From Lysobacterales bacterium (GTDB lineage: Bacteria; Pseudomonadota; Gammaproteobacteria; Xanthomonadales; Xanthomonadaceae), in NCBI GenBank assembly GCA_014946745.1, contig JADCRD010000001.1, positions 248,001 to 312,000 of the forward strand: a stretch of DNA of 64,000 nucleotides. Reading direction: 5' to 3'. A model generated the notes under the pieces. The model ran no database searches, was not told where the DNA came from, and worked only from the letters and a program-made list of their open reading frames with translations. Of this stretch, positions 45,726 through 54,624 are shown piece by piece. How positions within the stretch are numbered: position 1 is the stretch's first letter; the number at the start of each line of letters is the position of its first letter. Position numbers and translations under genes: made by a program.

Positions 45726-48329
45726 CTACTCCAGCCGCAGCAGCATCGCATCCATCCACAGCGGCTCGCCGGTGCCATCACCGCCGCCGAAGCGCATGCT
45801 GCCGCCCTCAGGCGTGAGCGCGCGATAGGCGCCGTCGTAGTCCCAGGTGCTCAGGTGCAGCACCGCGCCGTGCAGGGAATCCGGCTCGCCCAGCAGGCGG
45901 GCGGGCAGGGTGAGGCTCAGCGTGGCGTTGGCGTGGTCGACCGCCAGTGCTGCCGCGCCGATCGCGGTGCCTTCCCGCGTGCCATCGGCGCTCTCGTGCG
46001 AGAACAGCGCATTCGACCAGCCGTGCAGCCGCAGACGCCGCTGCCAGCGCAGGCCCTCGGGCATCTCGGCATTGAGCAGGGGCAGGGCGCGCGCGCCGTC
46101 GCTCGCCTCGGGCAGGGCGATGTGCAGCGTCAGCGCCATTCGGTCGAAGCCATTGGCCGGGTTCCAGTCGCGGCTCAGCGCGCGCAGGCGCACCTGCAGA
46201 CGCAGGCTGCCGCCGCTGGCCTCGGCGCGCACATGGGTGAGATCGAGCAGGCCGCGCTCGCCCCAGCCGGGGTCGGTGGGGTAGCGATAGCGTCCTTCGG
46301 GGCCATGGTCATCGCCGATCGGGTCAGCGCGCTCGGCCAGCACGCTCCAGCGCGGCTGTACGCGGAAGTGCGCGCTGTCCGAGGCGAGCCCGCTCGACGT
46401 CTCCACCAGCTGCACGCGATGCCTCAGCGAAGGATCCGCGAGGCCGCGCACATCGAGGTCGACCGCGAAGCGCCCGTCGGCGTCCGACTGCACGCGCGTG
46501 GCACGCGCGACCTCACCATCCAGCACGAGTTGCACTTTGCTGCCGGCGCGAGCGCGACCGGCGATCGACAGCGGGCCGGACACCGGCGCATCGGTCAGCG
46601 CATCGAACTGCGGCCGCAGCCGGTCGCGACGCTCGGTGGATTCCGCAGCGGGCGCAGGCAACGCGCGCCACACCTGACCTGCGCGTGCGGGCAGGGCGAG
46701 ATCGATGCGGCCCTGCGCATCCACCTCCAGCAGCTTCGCCTCGCCCTCGATCGCGAACAGCGGCTGCAGGCGGGTGCCGCGGGGCAGCCCGGTATCGACT
46801 GCGCCAAACAGGCTTGCTGCTTCCGCCGTGTTCAGCGCGACCAGCGCAGCGCCCTGATCGGACTCCATCACCCAGGCGATGAGGCCCGGCCCGGCGGCTT
46901 CGGCGGCCAGCACGCGGGGCCGTCCGCGGCGCAGGGCGTACTCGCCGTGGCGCAGGGCGGTGGCGCGCTGCAGGTAGCGGTAGAGCGGGTGCGCGGTGTC
47001 GAAATGATCGCGCCCCTCGCTGCCCCAGCCCTGCGCGAACATCGCGCTGCGCATGCGGGTGAAGCCCTGCTCGGTGCCGTAGTAGATGACCGGAATGCCG
47101 GGCAATGTCATCAGCGCGAGCAGGGCCTGCTTGAGTCCGGCCTCGCTGCCGCCGGCGAGGAAGCGGTCGACATCGTGGTTGTCGACGAAGCTCGGCATGC
47201 GGTGCGGATCGGCATGCACGGCCAGCACGCTTTCGATGCGGTGCTTGAGCTCGGCCGGCGGACGCCCGCGCGCGAACACGTCGAGGCTGGTGCCGTAGAG
47301 CGGGAAGTTGATCATCGCCGGCAGTAGCGGGCCGGCCGCGTCGCGCACGTAGCTTTCGATGCGCCGCGCCTGGGTGTCTTCAAAGGCGCGGTCGATGCCG
47401 AAGCCCTCGCCGAACAGCAGAAACTCGGGCTTGCCAGCGCGCCGCGCAACCTCGATCACGCCGGGGGCGGCGGGGTCTTCGGCGAACAGGAAATCGCGGA
47501 AGTAGGCCGGCGGCACGTAGAAGGCGGTGTCAACGCGGAAGCCGTCGACGCCGACCTCGCGGATCCAGTGGCCGTAGGACTGGCGAAGCGCACGCCGCAC
47601 CAGCGGGTTTTCGGTGTTGAGGTCATCGAGGTCCGCCATTTGCCCACTGAGCAGCTGCACCGGGTCGCTGTAGTCCTGAATCGGCGGCGTCCAGTGGTAG
47701 ATGTCGAGGCCGCGCTGCTGCACGTCGCGCGCATCGTTCTGGTCGAAGGGCCACTGTGTCGGCCGCGCGGTCGGCGCAGCCCCTGCGTTCGCGCTCCAGT
47801 CGGCGGCAAGGTCGGGCTTGGCCTCACCCGGCGGGTAGCGGAAGTAGTTGCCGACGTGGTTGACCACGATGTCCTGCACCAGGCGCATGTCGCGCCCATG
47901 CAGGCCTTTGGCGAGCGCGCGATAGTCGTCGAGCGTGCCGAAGTGCGGGTCGACCTCCATGAAGTGCTGCGCCCAGTAGCCGTGATAGCCGCCATAGCCG
48001 ACCGCCGCGTCCCACCACTGATGCCGCACCGGCGGGGTGATCCACAGCGCGGTGGCGCCGAGGCCGCGGATGTAGTCGAGACGACGCGTGAGGCCGGCCA
48101 GATCGCCGCCGCTGTAGCGGCGCGAATCGGTCGGAGCGTACTCGCCCGCGCCCTGGTCGTTGTTGGTGGGGTCGCCGTCGTCGAAGCGATCGATCAGGGC
48201 GAAGTAGAGGATCTCGTCGCGCCAGTCGCGCGACGACGCGGCCTGCGCAATCGAGCTCGAATCGAGGCCACACAGGAGAGCGAACGCGACCGCGCACCGC
48301 CCTGCGAGCAGTGATGTGCGCGCGTGCAT
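45726..48329 (-). CDS. Exported GH13 alpha-amylase-family glycosidase with C-terminal beta domains
   Basis: 867 residues. ATG 48329 begins a signal peptide ending near SSIAQA; a longer start at 48383 is possible. The (beta/alpha)8 barrel has the four GH13 regions: DIVVNHVG (~153), GFRVDTAF (nucleophile Asp 267), LLFGEGFG (acid Glu 308) and FVDNHDVDRF (Asp 386). After ~residue 540 come a beta sandwich and a DOMON/glucodextranase-C-like domain (VLAERADPIGDDHGPEGRYR). It is predicted to cut alpha-glucans outside or in the periplasm. Divergent from a carbohydrate TonB receptor. Confidence 0.92.
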   Translation of the reverse strand: MHARTSLLAGRCAVAFALLCGLDSSSIAQAASSRDWRDEILYFALIDRFDDGDPTNNDQGAGEYAPTDSRRYSGGDLAGLTRRLDYIRGLGATALWITPPVRHQWWDAAVGYGGYHGYWAQHFMEVDPHFGTLDDYRALAKGLHGRDMRLVQDIVVNHVGNYFRYPPGEAKPDLAADWSANAGAAPTARPTQWPFDQNDARDVQQRGLDIYHWTPPIQDYSDPVQLLSGQMADLDDLNTENPLVRRALRQSYGHWIREVGVDGFRVDTAFYVPPAYFRDFLFAEDPAAPGVIEVARRAGKPEFLLFGEGFGIDRAFEDTQARRIESYVRDAAGPLLPAMINFPLYGTSLDVFARGRPPAELKHRIESVLAVHADPHRMPSFVDNHDVDRFLAGGSEAGLKQALLALMTLPGIPVIYYGTEQGFTRMRSAMFAQGWGSEGRDHFDTAHPLYRYLQRATALRHGEYALRRGRPRVLAAEAAGPGLIAWVMESDQGAALVALNTAEAASLFGAVDTGLPRGTRLQPLFAIEGEAKLLEVDAQGRIDLALPARAGQVWRALPAPAAESTERRDRLRPQFDALTDAPVSGPLSIAGRARAGSKVQLVLDGEVARATRVQSDADGRFAVDLDVRGLADPSLRHRVQLVETSSGLASDSAHFRVQPRWSVLAERADPIGDDHGPEGRYRYPTDPGWGERGLLDLTHVRAEASGGSLRLQVRLRALSRDWNPANGFDRMALTLHIALPEASDGARALPLLNAEMPEGLRWQRRLRLHGWSNALFSHESADGTREGTAIGAAALAVDHANATLSLTLPARLLGEPDSLHGAVLHLSTWDYDGAYRALTPEGGSMRFGGGDGTGEPLWMDAMLLRLE

Positions 48330-48777
48330 CGTCCCTGCAGGGCAGCGGCTGACGAAGGCGTTGCGGCGGCGAGAAGCGTGCATCGATGGACTCCCAGATC
48401 GAATGTGCGAGCGCAGCGAGAAGCCGCAGCTTGCGGCTGCAAACCCTGCGAGATCTGACAGGGTGGAGTGTTGCGTTGCAGCACATCCGGCGACTCCAGG
48501 GCGGCGCGCGCGAATCCGCTGCGGGCCTCATGTTCAGGCCCTTGGCGAGGCGCGAAACGCACTCAGAACGCAGCGGCTGCATGAATACGTATGCAGCTTG
48601 GGGCCTGTGCCAAAGGGCCGGGGCTACCATCGCCCCGCGCTGAAAGGGACGGGGGAACGTTCCTCGGCGAAGGCGATGCAGAGCATCGCCAGCAGGCAGA
48701 AAACAGACCCGGCGCGCGGCCGCACAGACCGCGTAGCCAGGCTCTCAATCGAAGACCCAGATCGAGTGGAGGGGACA
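48330..48777. other. Divergent regulatory region of the alpha-glucan locus
   Basis: 448 bp between the GH13 gene (minus) and the TonB receptor (plus). Apart from the palindrome at 48583-48594 I see no gene; the frames crossing it are not supported. The receptor ATG is preceded by GGAGGGGACA, a good ribosome site. Confidence 0.6.
48583..48594. promoter_or_regulatory. Probable LacI-type operator upstream of the TonB receptor
   Basis: GAATACGTATGC, an 11/12 match to the perfect palindrome GCATACGTATGC at 53753-53764. It is embedded in a longer symmetric GCTGCAT-N8-ATGCAGC (48576-48597). It lies about 185 bp before the receptor ATG and 255 bp before the GH13 ATG. Confidence 0.6.
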
Positions 48778-51459
48778 ATGTTGAACTTGAAGCGCAACGT
48801 GCTAAGCATGGCGCTGGCGTCGGCTGTCGCGATGATGGCGCAGGCCGCCTGGGCCGATGCCGGCATGGCCGCCCAGCAGCAGGCAGAAGACGAGGACGCT
48901 GCCGAGAAGGAAGACGCCGAGGAGCTCGATGCCATCGAGGTGGTGGGTATCCGCGCGGGTATCGAGAGCGCGATCGAAACCAAGCAGATCGCTGATTCCA
49001 TCGTTGAAGCCATCTCTGCCGAAGACATCGGCAAGCTGCCCGACGTCTCGATCGCCGACGCCCTCGCGCGCCTGCCCGGCGTCACCTCGCAGCGCGAGCG
49101 CGGACGCTCAACCGAGATCAACGTGCGCGGTCTGTCCGGCGACTTCGCCACGGCCACCTTGAACGGCCGCGAGCAGGCCAGCATGGGCACCAACCGCGGC
49201 GTCGAGTTCGACCAGTACGCCTCCGAAAGCATGCGCCAGGTCGTCGTCTACAAGACGCCGACGGCGAGCCTGATCGGTCAGGGTCTGTCCGCCACCATCG
49301 ACCTGCAGACCGTGCGTCCGCTCGACTTCGATGAGCGCGTGATCGCCGGCAACTACCGCCGCGACCAGTACAAGTTGGAGGACTCCAAGCTCTACGGTGA
49401 GCGCGCGAGCTTCGCTTACATCGACCAGAACCAGGCCAAGACGCTGGGCTTCGCGCTGGGCTACGCATATCTCAACTCGCCGCAGCAGTCGAACAGCTGG
49501 CGCGCCTGGGGCTATGAGCCGAACGGCCAGCTGGGCGGCGTGACCATCCAGGGTCGCACGAGCGATCTCGTCCGCAAGGGCATCACCGCGGCGATGGAGT
49601 ACCAGCCGAACGACAGCCACCGCGGTGCGCTCGATGTGTACTACTCGACCTTCGATTCCGACACCATCCAGCGTGGTCTTGAGATCGGACTCGGAAACTG
49701 CACAAGCAACTGCTATCTCGCCGAGCTGGTGAGCCGCAACGGCACCACCTCGACCTATCGCAACGCGCGGCCGGTGCTTCGCACCGACCAGTACGCCAGC
49801 GAAGACAAGCTGCTGTCGGTGGGCTGGAATCACGAGTATCGCGTCAACGACGACTGGCGTCTGACTACCGACCTCAGCACCTCGCGCGCCGATCGTGACG
49901 GCCGCAACTTTGAGAGCAACGCCGGTTTTGCGCCCGGACTCAACGGCACCACGCTGGGCGTCGCCCTGAATCCAGGCGGCTGGTACGACATGGACTTCGG
50001 CTACGACTTCGCCGACACCTCGCAGCTGCGCCTCTGGGACCCGGGCGGCTGGGGTGGTGACGGCTTCGACAAGCCCTACGCCGTCGAGGACACGATCAAC
50101 CAGGCGCGCGTCGAGCTGGAGCAGCTGTTCGGCGAGGGCGCGATCAGCAGCATCAAGTACGGCCTGAACTTCACCAGCCGCGACAAGGACCGTTTCGCTT
50201 CGGAAGACGCGCTCTGCATCCAGGCCTGCGGTGATCGAGCGGCCCTGCCGTACCCCACCGGTGCTTCGGCGGGTTTCGGGTTCTTCGGCCTGCCGAACTT
50301 GCCGACCTTCGATCCGAATGGAGTCCCGTACAACCGCCGAGATCGCTTTGCGCAGGGTTTCGCGCGCAAGAACTTTGGCGTCGAGGAAGACATCACGACG
50401 CTGTATGCGCAGGCCAACCTCGACAGCGCCTGGGGCAGCGTGCCGGTGCGAGGCAACTTCGGTCTGCAGGTTCAGCGTGTGGACCAGGAAGGTTTCGGGC
50501 TGCGCACCTTCGGTGGGACGGGCAATGGCGAGGCGGTAACGCGTGGGGCGACCTATACCGAGGTGCTCCCGAGCAGCAACTTGATCTTCGATATCACCGA
50601 GAGCCAGAAACTCCGCCTGGGTCTGGCGCGGCAACTCGCGCGTCCGCGCATCGACGACATGTCGGCAGGCTTCTCCTTCGGCATCAACCGAGAGGGCGGC
50701 GAGAACAACCCCAATCCGAACGCTCCCTTCATCTGGTCGGGTGGCGGCGGTAATCCCGAACTGCGGCCGTGGATCGCCAATGCGATCGATCTTTCCTACG
50801 AGAAGTACTTCGCCAGCAAGGGCTACGTGTCGGCGGCCTGGTTCTTCAAGGATCTGAAGTCCTACATCTACAACCAGTCGATCGAGTTCGATTTCTCTGG
50901 AATCCCGATCCCAGCCGGTCAACAGCGGCCAGCCTCCAATATCGGCACCCTGACCGCGCCGGCGAACGGCGAAGGTGGCTTGATCGCAGGTATCGAGTTG
51001 GCCGTGTCGGTGCCCTTCGACCTGTTCTGGGAGCCGTTGGAGGGCTTCGGTCTGCAGGGGCATTACACCGATACGCGCACCAGCATCTCTCCCAACGGAC
51101 CTGGCACCAACGAGCCGCTGCCGGGCTTCTCCAAGTACACCTCGAACGTGACCCTGTACTGGGAGCGCTTCGGCTGGGGTATCCGTGCATCGAGACGTCA
51201 TCGCTCCGAGTTCGTTGGCGAAATCCAGAACGTGTTCCTCGACCGCGAGAAAGTGCTGATCAATCGCGAGGCGATCGTCGACCTGCAGGTCAACTACACG
51301 TTCATGGAGGGCCCGCTCAAGGATCTCGCTTTCTTCTTCCAGATCAACAATCTGCGAGACGAGCCCTTCAGCACCACCTTCGACAGCGATCCCCTGCGCC
51401 CGCGCGAGTACGTCGAGTACGGCCGCAATGCACTGCTGGGTGTGAGCTACCGCTTCTGA
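48778..51459 (+). CDS. TonB-dependent receptor, carbohydrate-uptake type
   Basis: 893 residues. Signal peptide at the start (MLNLKRNVLSMALASAVAMM), an acidic linker (EDEDAAEKEDAEELD) with TonB box, plug domain with ADALARLPGVTSQRERGRST and a barrel ending in YGRNALLGVSYRF (terminal Phe). The Xanthomonas/Caulobacter type plug (AESIAD-like, VVGIRAGIESAIETKQIADS) is that of maltodextrin receptors such as MalA. Placed beside GH13 and halogenase-like genes, it probably imports alpha-glucan oligosaccharides. Followed by a terminator at 51493-51530. Confidence 0.93.
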   Translation: MLNLKRNVLSMALASAVAMMAQAAWADAGMAAQQQAEDEDAAEKEDAEELDAIEVVGIRAGIESAIETKQIADSIVEAISAEDIGKLPDVSIADALARLPGVTSQRERGRSTEINVRGLSGDFATATLNGREQASMGTNRGVEFDQYASESMRQVVVYKTPTASLIGQGLSATIDLQTVRPLDFDERVIAGNYRRDQYKLEDSKLYGERASFAYIDQNQAKTLGFALGYAYLNSPQQSNSWRAWGYEPNGQLGGVTIQGRTSDLVRKGITAAMEYQPNDSHRGALDVYYSTFDSDTIQRGLEIGLGNCTSNCYLAELVSRNGTTSTYRNARPVLRTDQYASEDKLLSVGWNHEYRVNDDWRLTTDLSTSRADRDGRNFESNAGFAPGLNGTTLGVALNPGGWYDMDFGYDFADTSQLRLWDPGGWGGDGFDKPYAVEDTINQARVELEQLFGEGAISSIKYGLNFTSRDKDRFASEDALCIQACGDRAALPYPTGASAGFGFFGLPNLPTFDPNGVPYNRRDRFAQGFARKNFGVEEDITTLYAQANLDSAWGSVPVRGNFGLQVQRVDQEGFGLRTFGGTGNGEAVTRGATYTEVLPSSNLIFDITESQKLRLGLARQLARPRIDDMSAGFSFGINREGGENNPNPNAPFIWSGGGGNPELRPWIANAIDLSYEKYFASKGYVSAAWFFKDLKSYIYNQSIEFDFSGIPIPAGQQRPASNIGTLTAPANGEGGLIAGIELAVSVPFDLFWEPLEGFGLQGHYTDTRTSISPNGPGTNEPLPGFSKYTSNVTLYWERFGWGIRASRRHRSEFVGEIQNVFLDREKVLINREAIVDLQVNYTFMEGPLKDLAFFFQINNLRDEPFSTTFDSDPLRPREYVEYGRNALLGVSYRF

Positions 51460-51492
51460 TGGCCTGAGTCATCGCAATAGCCCCCGTGGCAC

Positions 51493-51530
51493 CCGAAGCC
51501 CACGTCGACTCCCCGCGACGTGGGCTTCGG
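51493..51530 (+). terminator. Intrinsic-terminator-like hairpin after the TonB receptor
   Basis: CCGAAGCCCACGTCG (51493-51507) and CGACGTGGGCTTCGG (51516-51530) give a perfect 15-bp stem with an 8-nt loop, followed by CTTTG; the T-run is short. Confidence 0.75.
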
Positions 51531-51563
51531 CTTTGTGGGGGGACGATCCGCGCGTGCCACCCT

Positions 51564-51954
51564 GCGGCATCCGCCTCAATCGCACCCATCGCCGCAGGTC
51601 GGCGCCAAGCGCAGCGCGGCCCAACGTCGCGCGCTTAACAGTTTGGCAAGCCTCACAGTCCGCGACCTTGGGCATCGCCTTCGGCTCCGCCCATGCTACG
51701 ACCCCGCGTACTGCCCCGCGCCCCGCGAGATTCCATAGGGTGGGTCTTGACCCACCGGATCCCTCGCATGGGGTACGTCTTGACCCACCTCCTATCTGCA
51801 CAGGGTGGGTCTTGACCCACCGCCCCGCGGCATCCGCCTCACTCGCACCCATCGCCGCAGGTCGGCGCCAAGCGCAGCGCGGCCCAACGTCGCGCGCTTA
51901 ACATTTTGGCAAGCCTCACAGTCCGCGACCTTGGGCATCGCCTTCGGCTCCGCC
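51564..51954. repeat. 128-bp direct duplication with palindromes between
   Basis: Copies 51564-51691 and 51827-51954 (GCGGCATCCGCCTCA ... TTCGGCTCCGCC), nearly identical with a few changes (for example CAGTTT against CATTTT), offset 263 bp. Between them are GGTGGGTC palindromes at about 51734-51757, 51767-51790 (decayed) and 51801-51822. A diverged inverted relative is at 3800-3896. No gene is seen in this stretch. Confidence 0.85.
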
Positions 51955-52010
51955 AAACACACGCAGCTCGCATTCAGCAACGCGCCGCGCGGGAACCGCC
52001 TGGCGCGTAT

Positions 52011-52143
52011 GGTGGGTCAAGACCCACCCTATGCATGTAGCAGGTGGGGCAGGGCCCACCCGATGCAGGTAGGTGGTGGGGCAGGGCCCACCCCATGCAG
52101 GTAGGCGGTGGGGCAGCGCCCGCAGTGGGTCAAGACCCAGCCT
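52011..52143. repeat. Mixed palindrome array with 32-bp period, next to the halogenase stop
   Basis: A GGTGGGTC copy (52011-52033), then three GGTGGGGCAGGGCCCACC-type units starting at 52043, 52075 and 52107 (period 32 bp, last one decayed), then AGTGGGTCAAGACCCAGCC to 52143, whose inverted TAG is the stop codon of the halogenase-like gene. Confidence 0.85.
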
Positions 52144-53659
52144 AGGCGGCCTTCGGCGTCGCCGCGCAGTGCCGCTCGATGAACTGCTCATGCAACGGCA
52201 TGGCGTCGACGCAGTGGGCGATCACCCCGCGCACGGTTTCGACGTGCTTCTGCACGGCAGCCTCATCCTGCGCATCGACCAGGGCGTGGTAGCCGCGCGG
52301 CTGCATGCGCTGGCCGTGCATCACCTGCACCCAGCTGGGTTCGGCGAACAGCTCGTGGCCCTCGCGGAAGACGCGGCCATTGCTGCGGAACAGCTCCATC
52401 TTGCTGCGCAGTTCGGACGGGATGTCCATGGTCCGCACGTAGTTCCAGAACGGCGTGTCGCTGCGCTCGGTGGCGTGGTAGTGCAGGATCAGGAAGTCGC
52501 GGATCTTGTCGAACTCCCAGTGCGAGTGGGTGTTGAACTCGTCGATGTCGATCTGATCGAAGCCGGCGTGCGGGAAGAACGCGGTCAGCCGCGCGATCGC
52601 CGACTGGATCAGGTGGATGCTGGTCGACTCCAGCGGCTCCATGAAGCCGCTGGCCAGGCCCACCGCGACCACGTTCTTGTTCCAGAACTTGCGGCGCTTG
52701 CCGGTGACGAACTTCAACACGCGCGGCTCCGCCAGCGGCTTGCCTTCGAGGTTCGCCATCAGCATCGAAGTGGCTTCGTCCTCGCTGATGAAATCCGCTG
52801 AGAACACGTGGCCGTTGCCGACGCGGTGCTGCAGCGGGATGCGCCACTGCCAGCCGGCGGTGCGCGCGGTCGAACGCGTGTACGGCGTGATCGCGTGGCG
52901 CGTCTCGCAGGGCACGGCGACCGCGCGGTTGCAGGGCAGCCAGTGGCTCCAGTCGATGTAGCCGGTCTTCAGCGCCTGCTGGATGAGGATGCCGCGGAAA
53001 CCCGAGCAGTCGACAAACAGCTGGCCGGGGATGAGCTCGCCGCTGTCCATCGTGATCGATTCGATGAAGCCGCTTTCCGGATGCTGCTGCACCGAAGCCA
53101 CCTTGCCTTCGGTGCGGCGCACGCCGCGGGCTTCCGCGTACTCGCGCAGGTAGCGCGCATACAGGCCGGCGTCGAAGTGGTAGGCGTAGGCGATGTCGGC
53201 CAGCGGCGAGTTCGGGCGATCGCTGCGCGCCGGCATGAACTTGTTGGCGCGTGCGGCCGCGGTGTTGATCGAGTACTCATCGAGATGCCCGGCGCGGCCC
53301 TGCTGATGCAGCTTCAGCCAGTAATGGTAGAAGGGCACCGTGCCCAAGTCCTGGCCGATCTTGCCGAAGCCGTGGATGTAGCTGTCGCCGAGCTGGCCCC
53401 AGTTGACGAACTCGATGCCGAGCTTGAACGAGCCCTGCGTGCGGCGGATGAAGTCGGCTTCGTCGAGTTCGAGCGCGGCGTTGAACAGCTTGATCATCGG
53501 GATCGTGGCTTCACCGACGCCGACCGTGCCGATGTCGTCGGATTCGACCAGGCGGATGCTGTAGCTGCGGCCCAGCACCTTGGCCAATGCCGCCGCCGCC
53601 ATCCAGCCGGCCGTGCCGCCGCCGACGATCACCACTTCACGGATTCGCTGGTCCTGCAT
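52142..53659 (-). CDS. Tryptophan-halogenase-like flavoprotein
   Basis: 505 residues. FAD-binding IVGGGTAGWMAAAALAKVLG, catalytic lysine in TQGSFKLGIEF (Lys 79, same position as in PrnA), WQWRIPLQHRVGNGHVFS (the WxWxIP motif) and EPLESTSIHL with the conserved Glu are all present, so a competent FADH2-dependent halogenase is possible. The real substrate is unknown; such genes are common partners of carbohydrate TonB receptors in Xanthomonas and Caulobacter. ATG 53659; a 12-bp palindrome lies about 95 bp upstream. No flavin-reductase gene in the window. Confidence 0.9.
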   Translation of the reverse strand: MQDQRIREVVIVGGGTAGWMAAAALAKVLGRSYSIRLVESDDIGTVGVGEATIPMIKLFNAALELDEADFIRRTQGSFKLGIEFVNWGQLGDSYIHGFGKIGQDLGTVPFYHYWLKLHQQGRAGHLDEYSINTAAARANKFMPARSDRPNSPLADIAYAYHFDAGLYARYLREYAEARGVRRTEGKVASVQQHPESGFIESITMDSGELIPGQLFVDCSGFRGILIQQALKTGYIDWSHWLPCNRAVAVPCETRHAITPYTRSTARTAGWQWRIPLQHRVGNGHVFSADFISEDEATSMLMANLEGKPLAEPRVLKFVTGKRRKFWNKNVVAVGLASGFMEPLESTSIHLIQSAIARLTAFFPHAGFDQIDIDEFNTHSHWEFDKIRDFLILHYHATERSDTPFWNYVRTMDIPSELRSKMELFRSNGRVFREGHELFAEPSWVQVMHGQRMQPRGYHALVDAQDEAAVQKHVETVRGVIAHCVDAMPLHEQFIERHCAATPKAA

Positions 53660-53752
53660 GTCCCGCCCCTTTGCTGCTCGTTGATGCGTCTGGCGCGCAC
53701 GTTCGGGCGAGTGTGCCCTCGGCGGGACTGGCGGGGAAGTCAAGGTGGCGCC

Positions 53753-53764
53753 GCATACGTATGC
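53753..53764. promoter_or_regulatory. Probable LacI-type operator upstream of the halogenase-like gene
   Basis: GCATACGTATGC, a perfect 12-bp palindrome in a GC-rich context, 94 bp before the halogenase ATG and 135 bp before the GST ATG. One mismatch from the site at 48583-48594. Confidence 0.65.
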
Positions 53765-53898
53765 ATGCCGCGCTGCAGCAGGCTTTGGCGATTTGCTAGC
53801 GTGCACGGCGCGAGGCCTCGGCGGCAGTCGACATGCCTCCAGATGTCGCAGACGCCGTTCCATCGAACCCGCCTTCATGCCATCGACACGGAGCTCCC

Positions 53899-54501
53899 AT
53901 GCAGCTGATCTACTCCGCCACCTCGCCCTACGCCCGAAAGGTGCGCATGCTGGTCATCGAGAAAGGCCTCACCGATCGCGTCGAGGTGGTCGTCGCCAAC
54001 CCGCTGCAGGATCCGCCCGAGCTGCTGGCGGCCAACCCGCTGGCCAAGGTGCCGGCGCTCATCGTCGAGCCGGGCTTTACCCTGTTCGACAGCCCGCTGC
54101 TGTGTGCTTACGTCGACAGCCTCGCTGAGCCGCGCTTGATCCCCGCGGCCTGCCCCGAGCGCTGGTGGGTGCTGCGTCGTGAAGCGCTGGCGGATGGAAT
54201 CACCGATGCGGCGGTCTCCAGCGTGATGGAAGGCCGCCGCATCGAGTCGCAGCGCTCGCCCGAGTGGTTGGCGCGCTGGCGCAGCGCGATCCTGCGCGGG
54301 GTGCTGGAGCTGGAAAAGGAATCCGACGCGCTCGGCGAGCGCTTCGATCTCGGCGCGATCGCGTCCGCTGCGGCCTTGGCCTACCTCGATTTTCGTCTTC
54401 CGCAGATCGACTGGCGTGCACAGGCGCCGGGGCTGTCGACCTGGCTTGAGGGTGTGCGCGGCCGCGAGAGCTTCGCAACGACCGTCCCACCCGCGAACTG
54501 A
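53899..54501 (+). CDS. Glutathione S-transferase family protein
   Basis: 200 residues. The thioredoxin-like N-terminal domain has MQLIYSATSPYARKVRMLVI (probable active-site Ser), NPLAKVPALIVEPGFTLFDS, and the C-terminal all-helical domain includes DLGAIASAAALAYLDFRL. Soluble. It is divergent from the halogenase gene and may be under the shared operator, but a role in glucan use is not evident. A palindrome starts just after the stop. Confidence 0.88.
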   Translation: MQLIYSATSPYARKVRMLVIEKGLTDRVEVVVANPLQDPPELLAANPLAKVPALIVEPGFTLFDSPLLCAYVDSLAEPRLIPAACPERWWVLRREALADGITDAAVSSVMEGRRIESQRSPEWLARWRSAILRGVLELEKESDALGERFDLGAIASAAALAYLDFRLPQIDWRAQAPGLSTWLEGVRGRESFATTVPPAN

Positions 54502-54527
54502 ATAGGGTGGGTCTTGACCCACCGCAT
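54502..54527. repeat. GGTGGGTC palindrome after the GST gene
   Basis: TAGGGTGGGTCTTGACCCAC then CGC, beginning one base after the GST stop (TGA 54499-54501), oriented with its TAG end to the gene. Confidence 0.9.
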
Positions 54528-54624
54528 CACACCTTCGAAATCCCCTCGCAAGGCGGTGTGTGCTGAGCCGGCCCAGGGGCCGCACCAGCCGGATTGAAAG
54601 CTCGGCGGGCCTCGGCTCTGCGTC

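Noticed and set aside
52142-53659. Loss of the catalytic lysine in the halogenase-like protein (Glu in GIEF)
   Set aside because: Counting residues shows that the PrnA Lys 79 equivalent is the Lys of GSFK, which is kept; the Glu lies four residues later.
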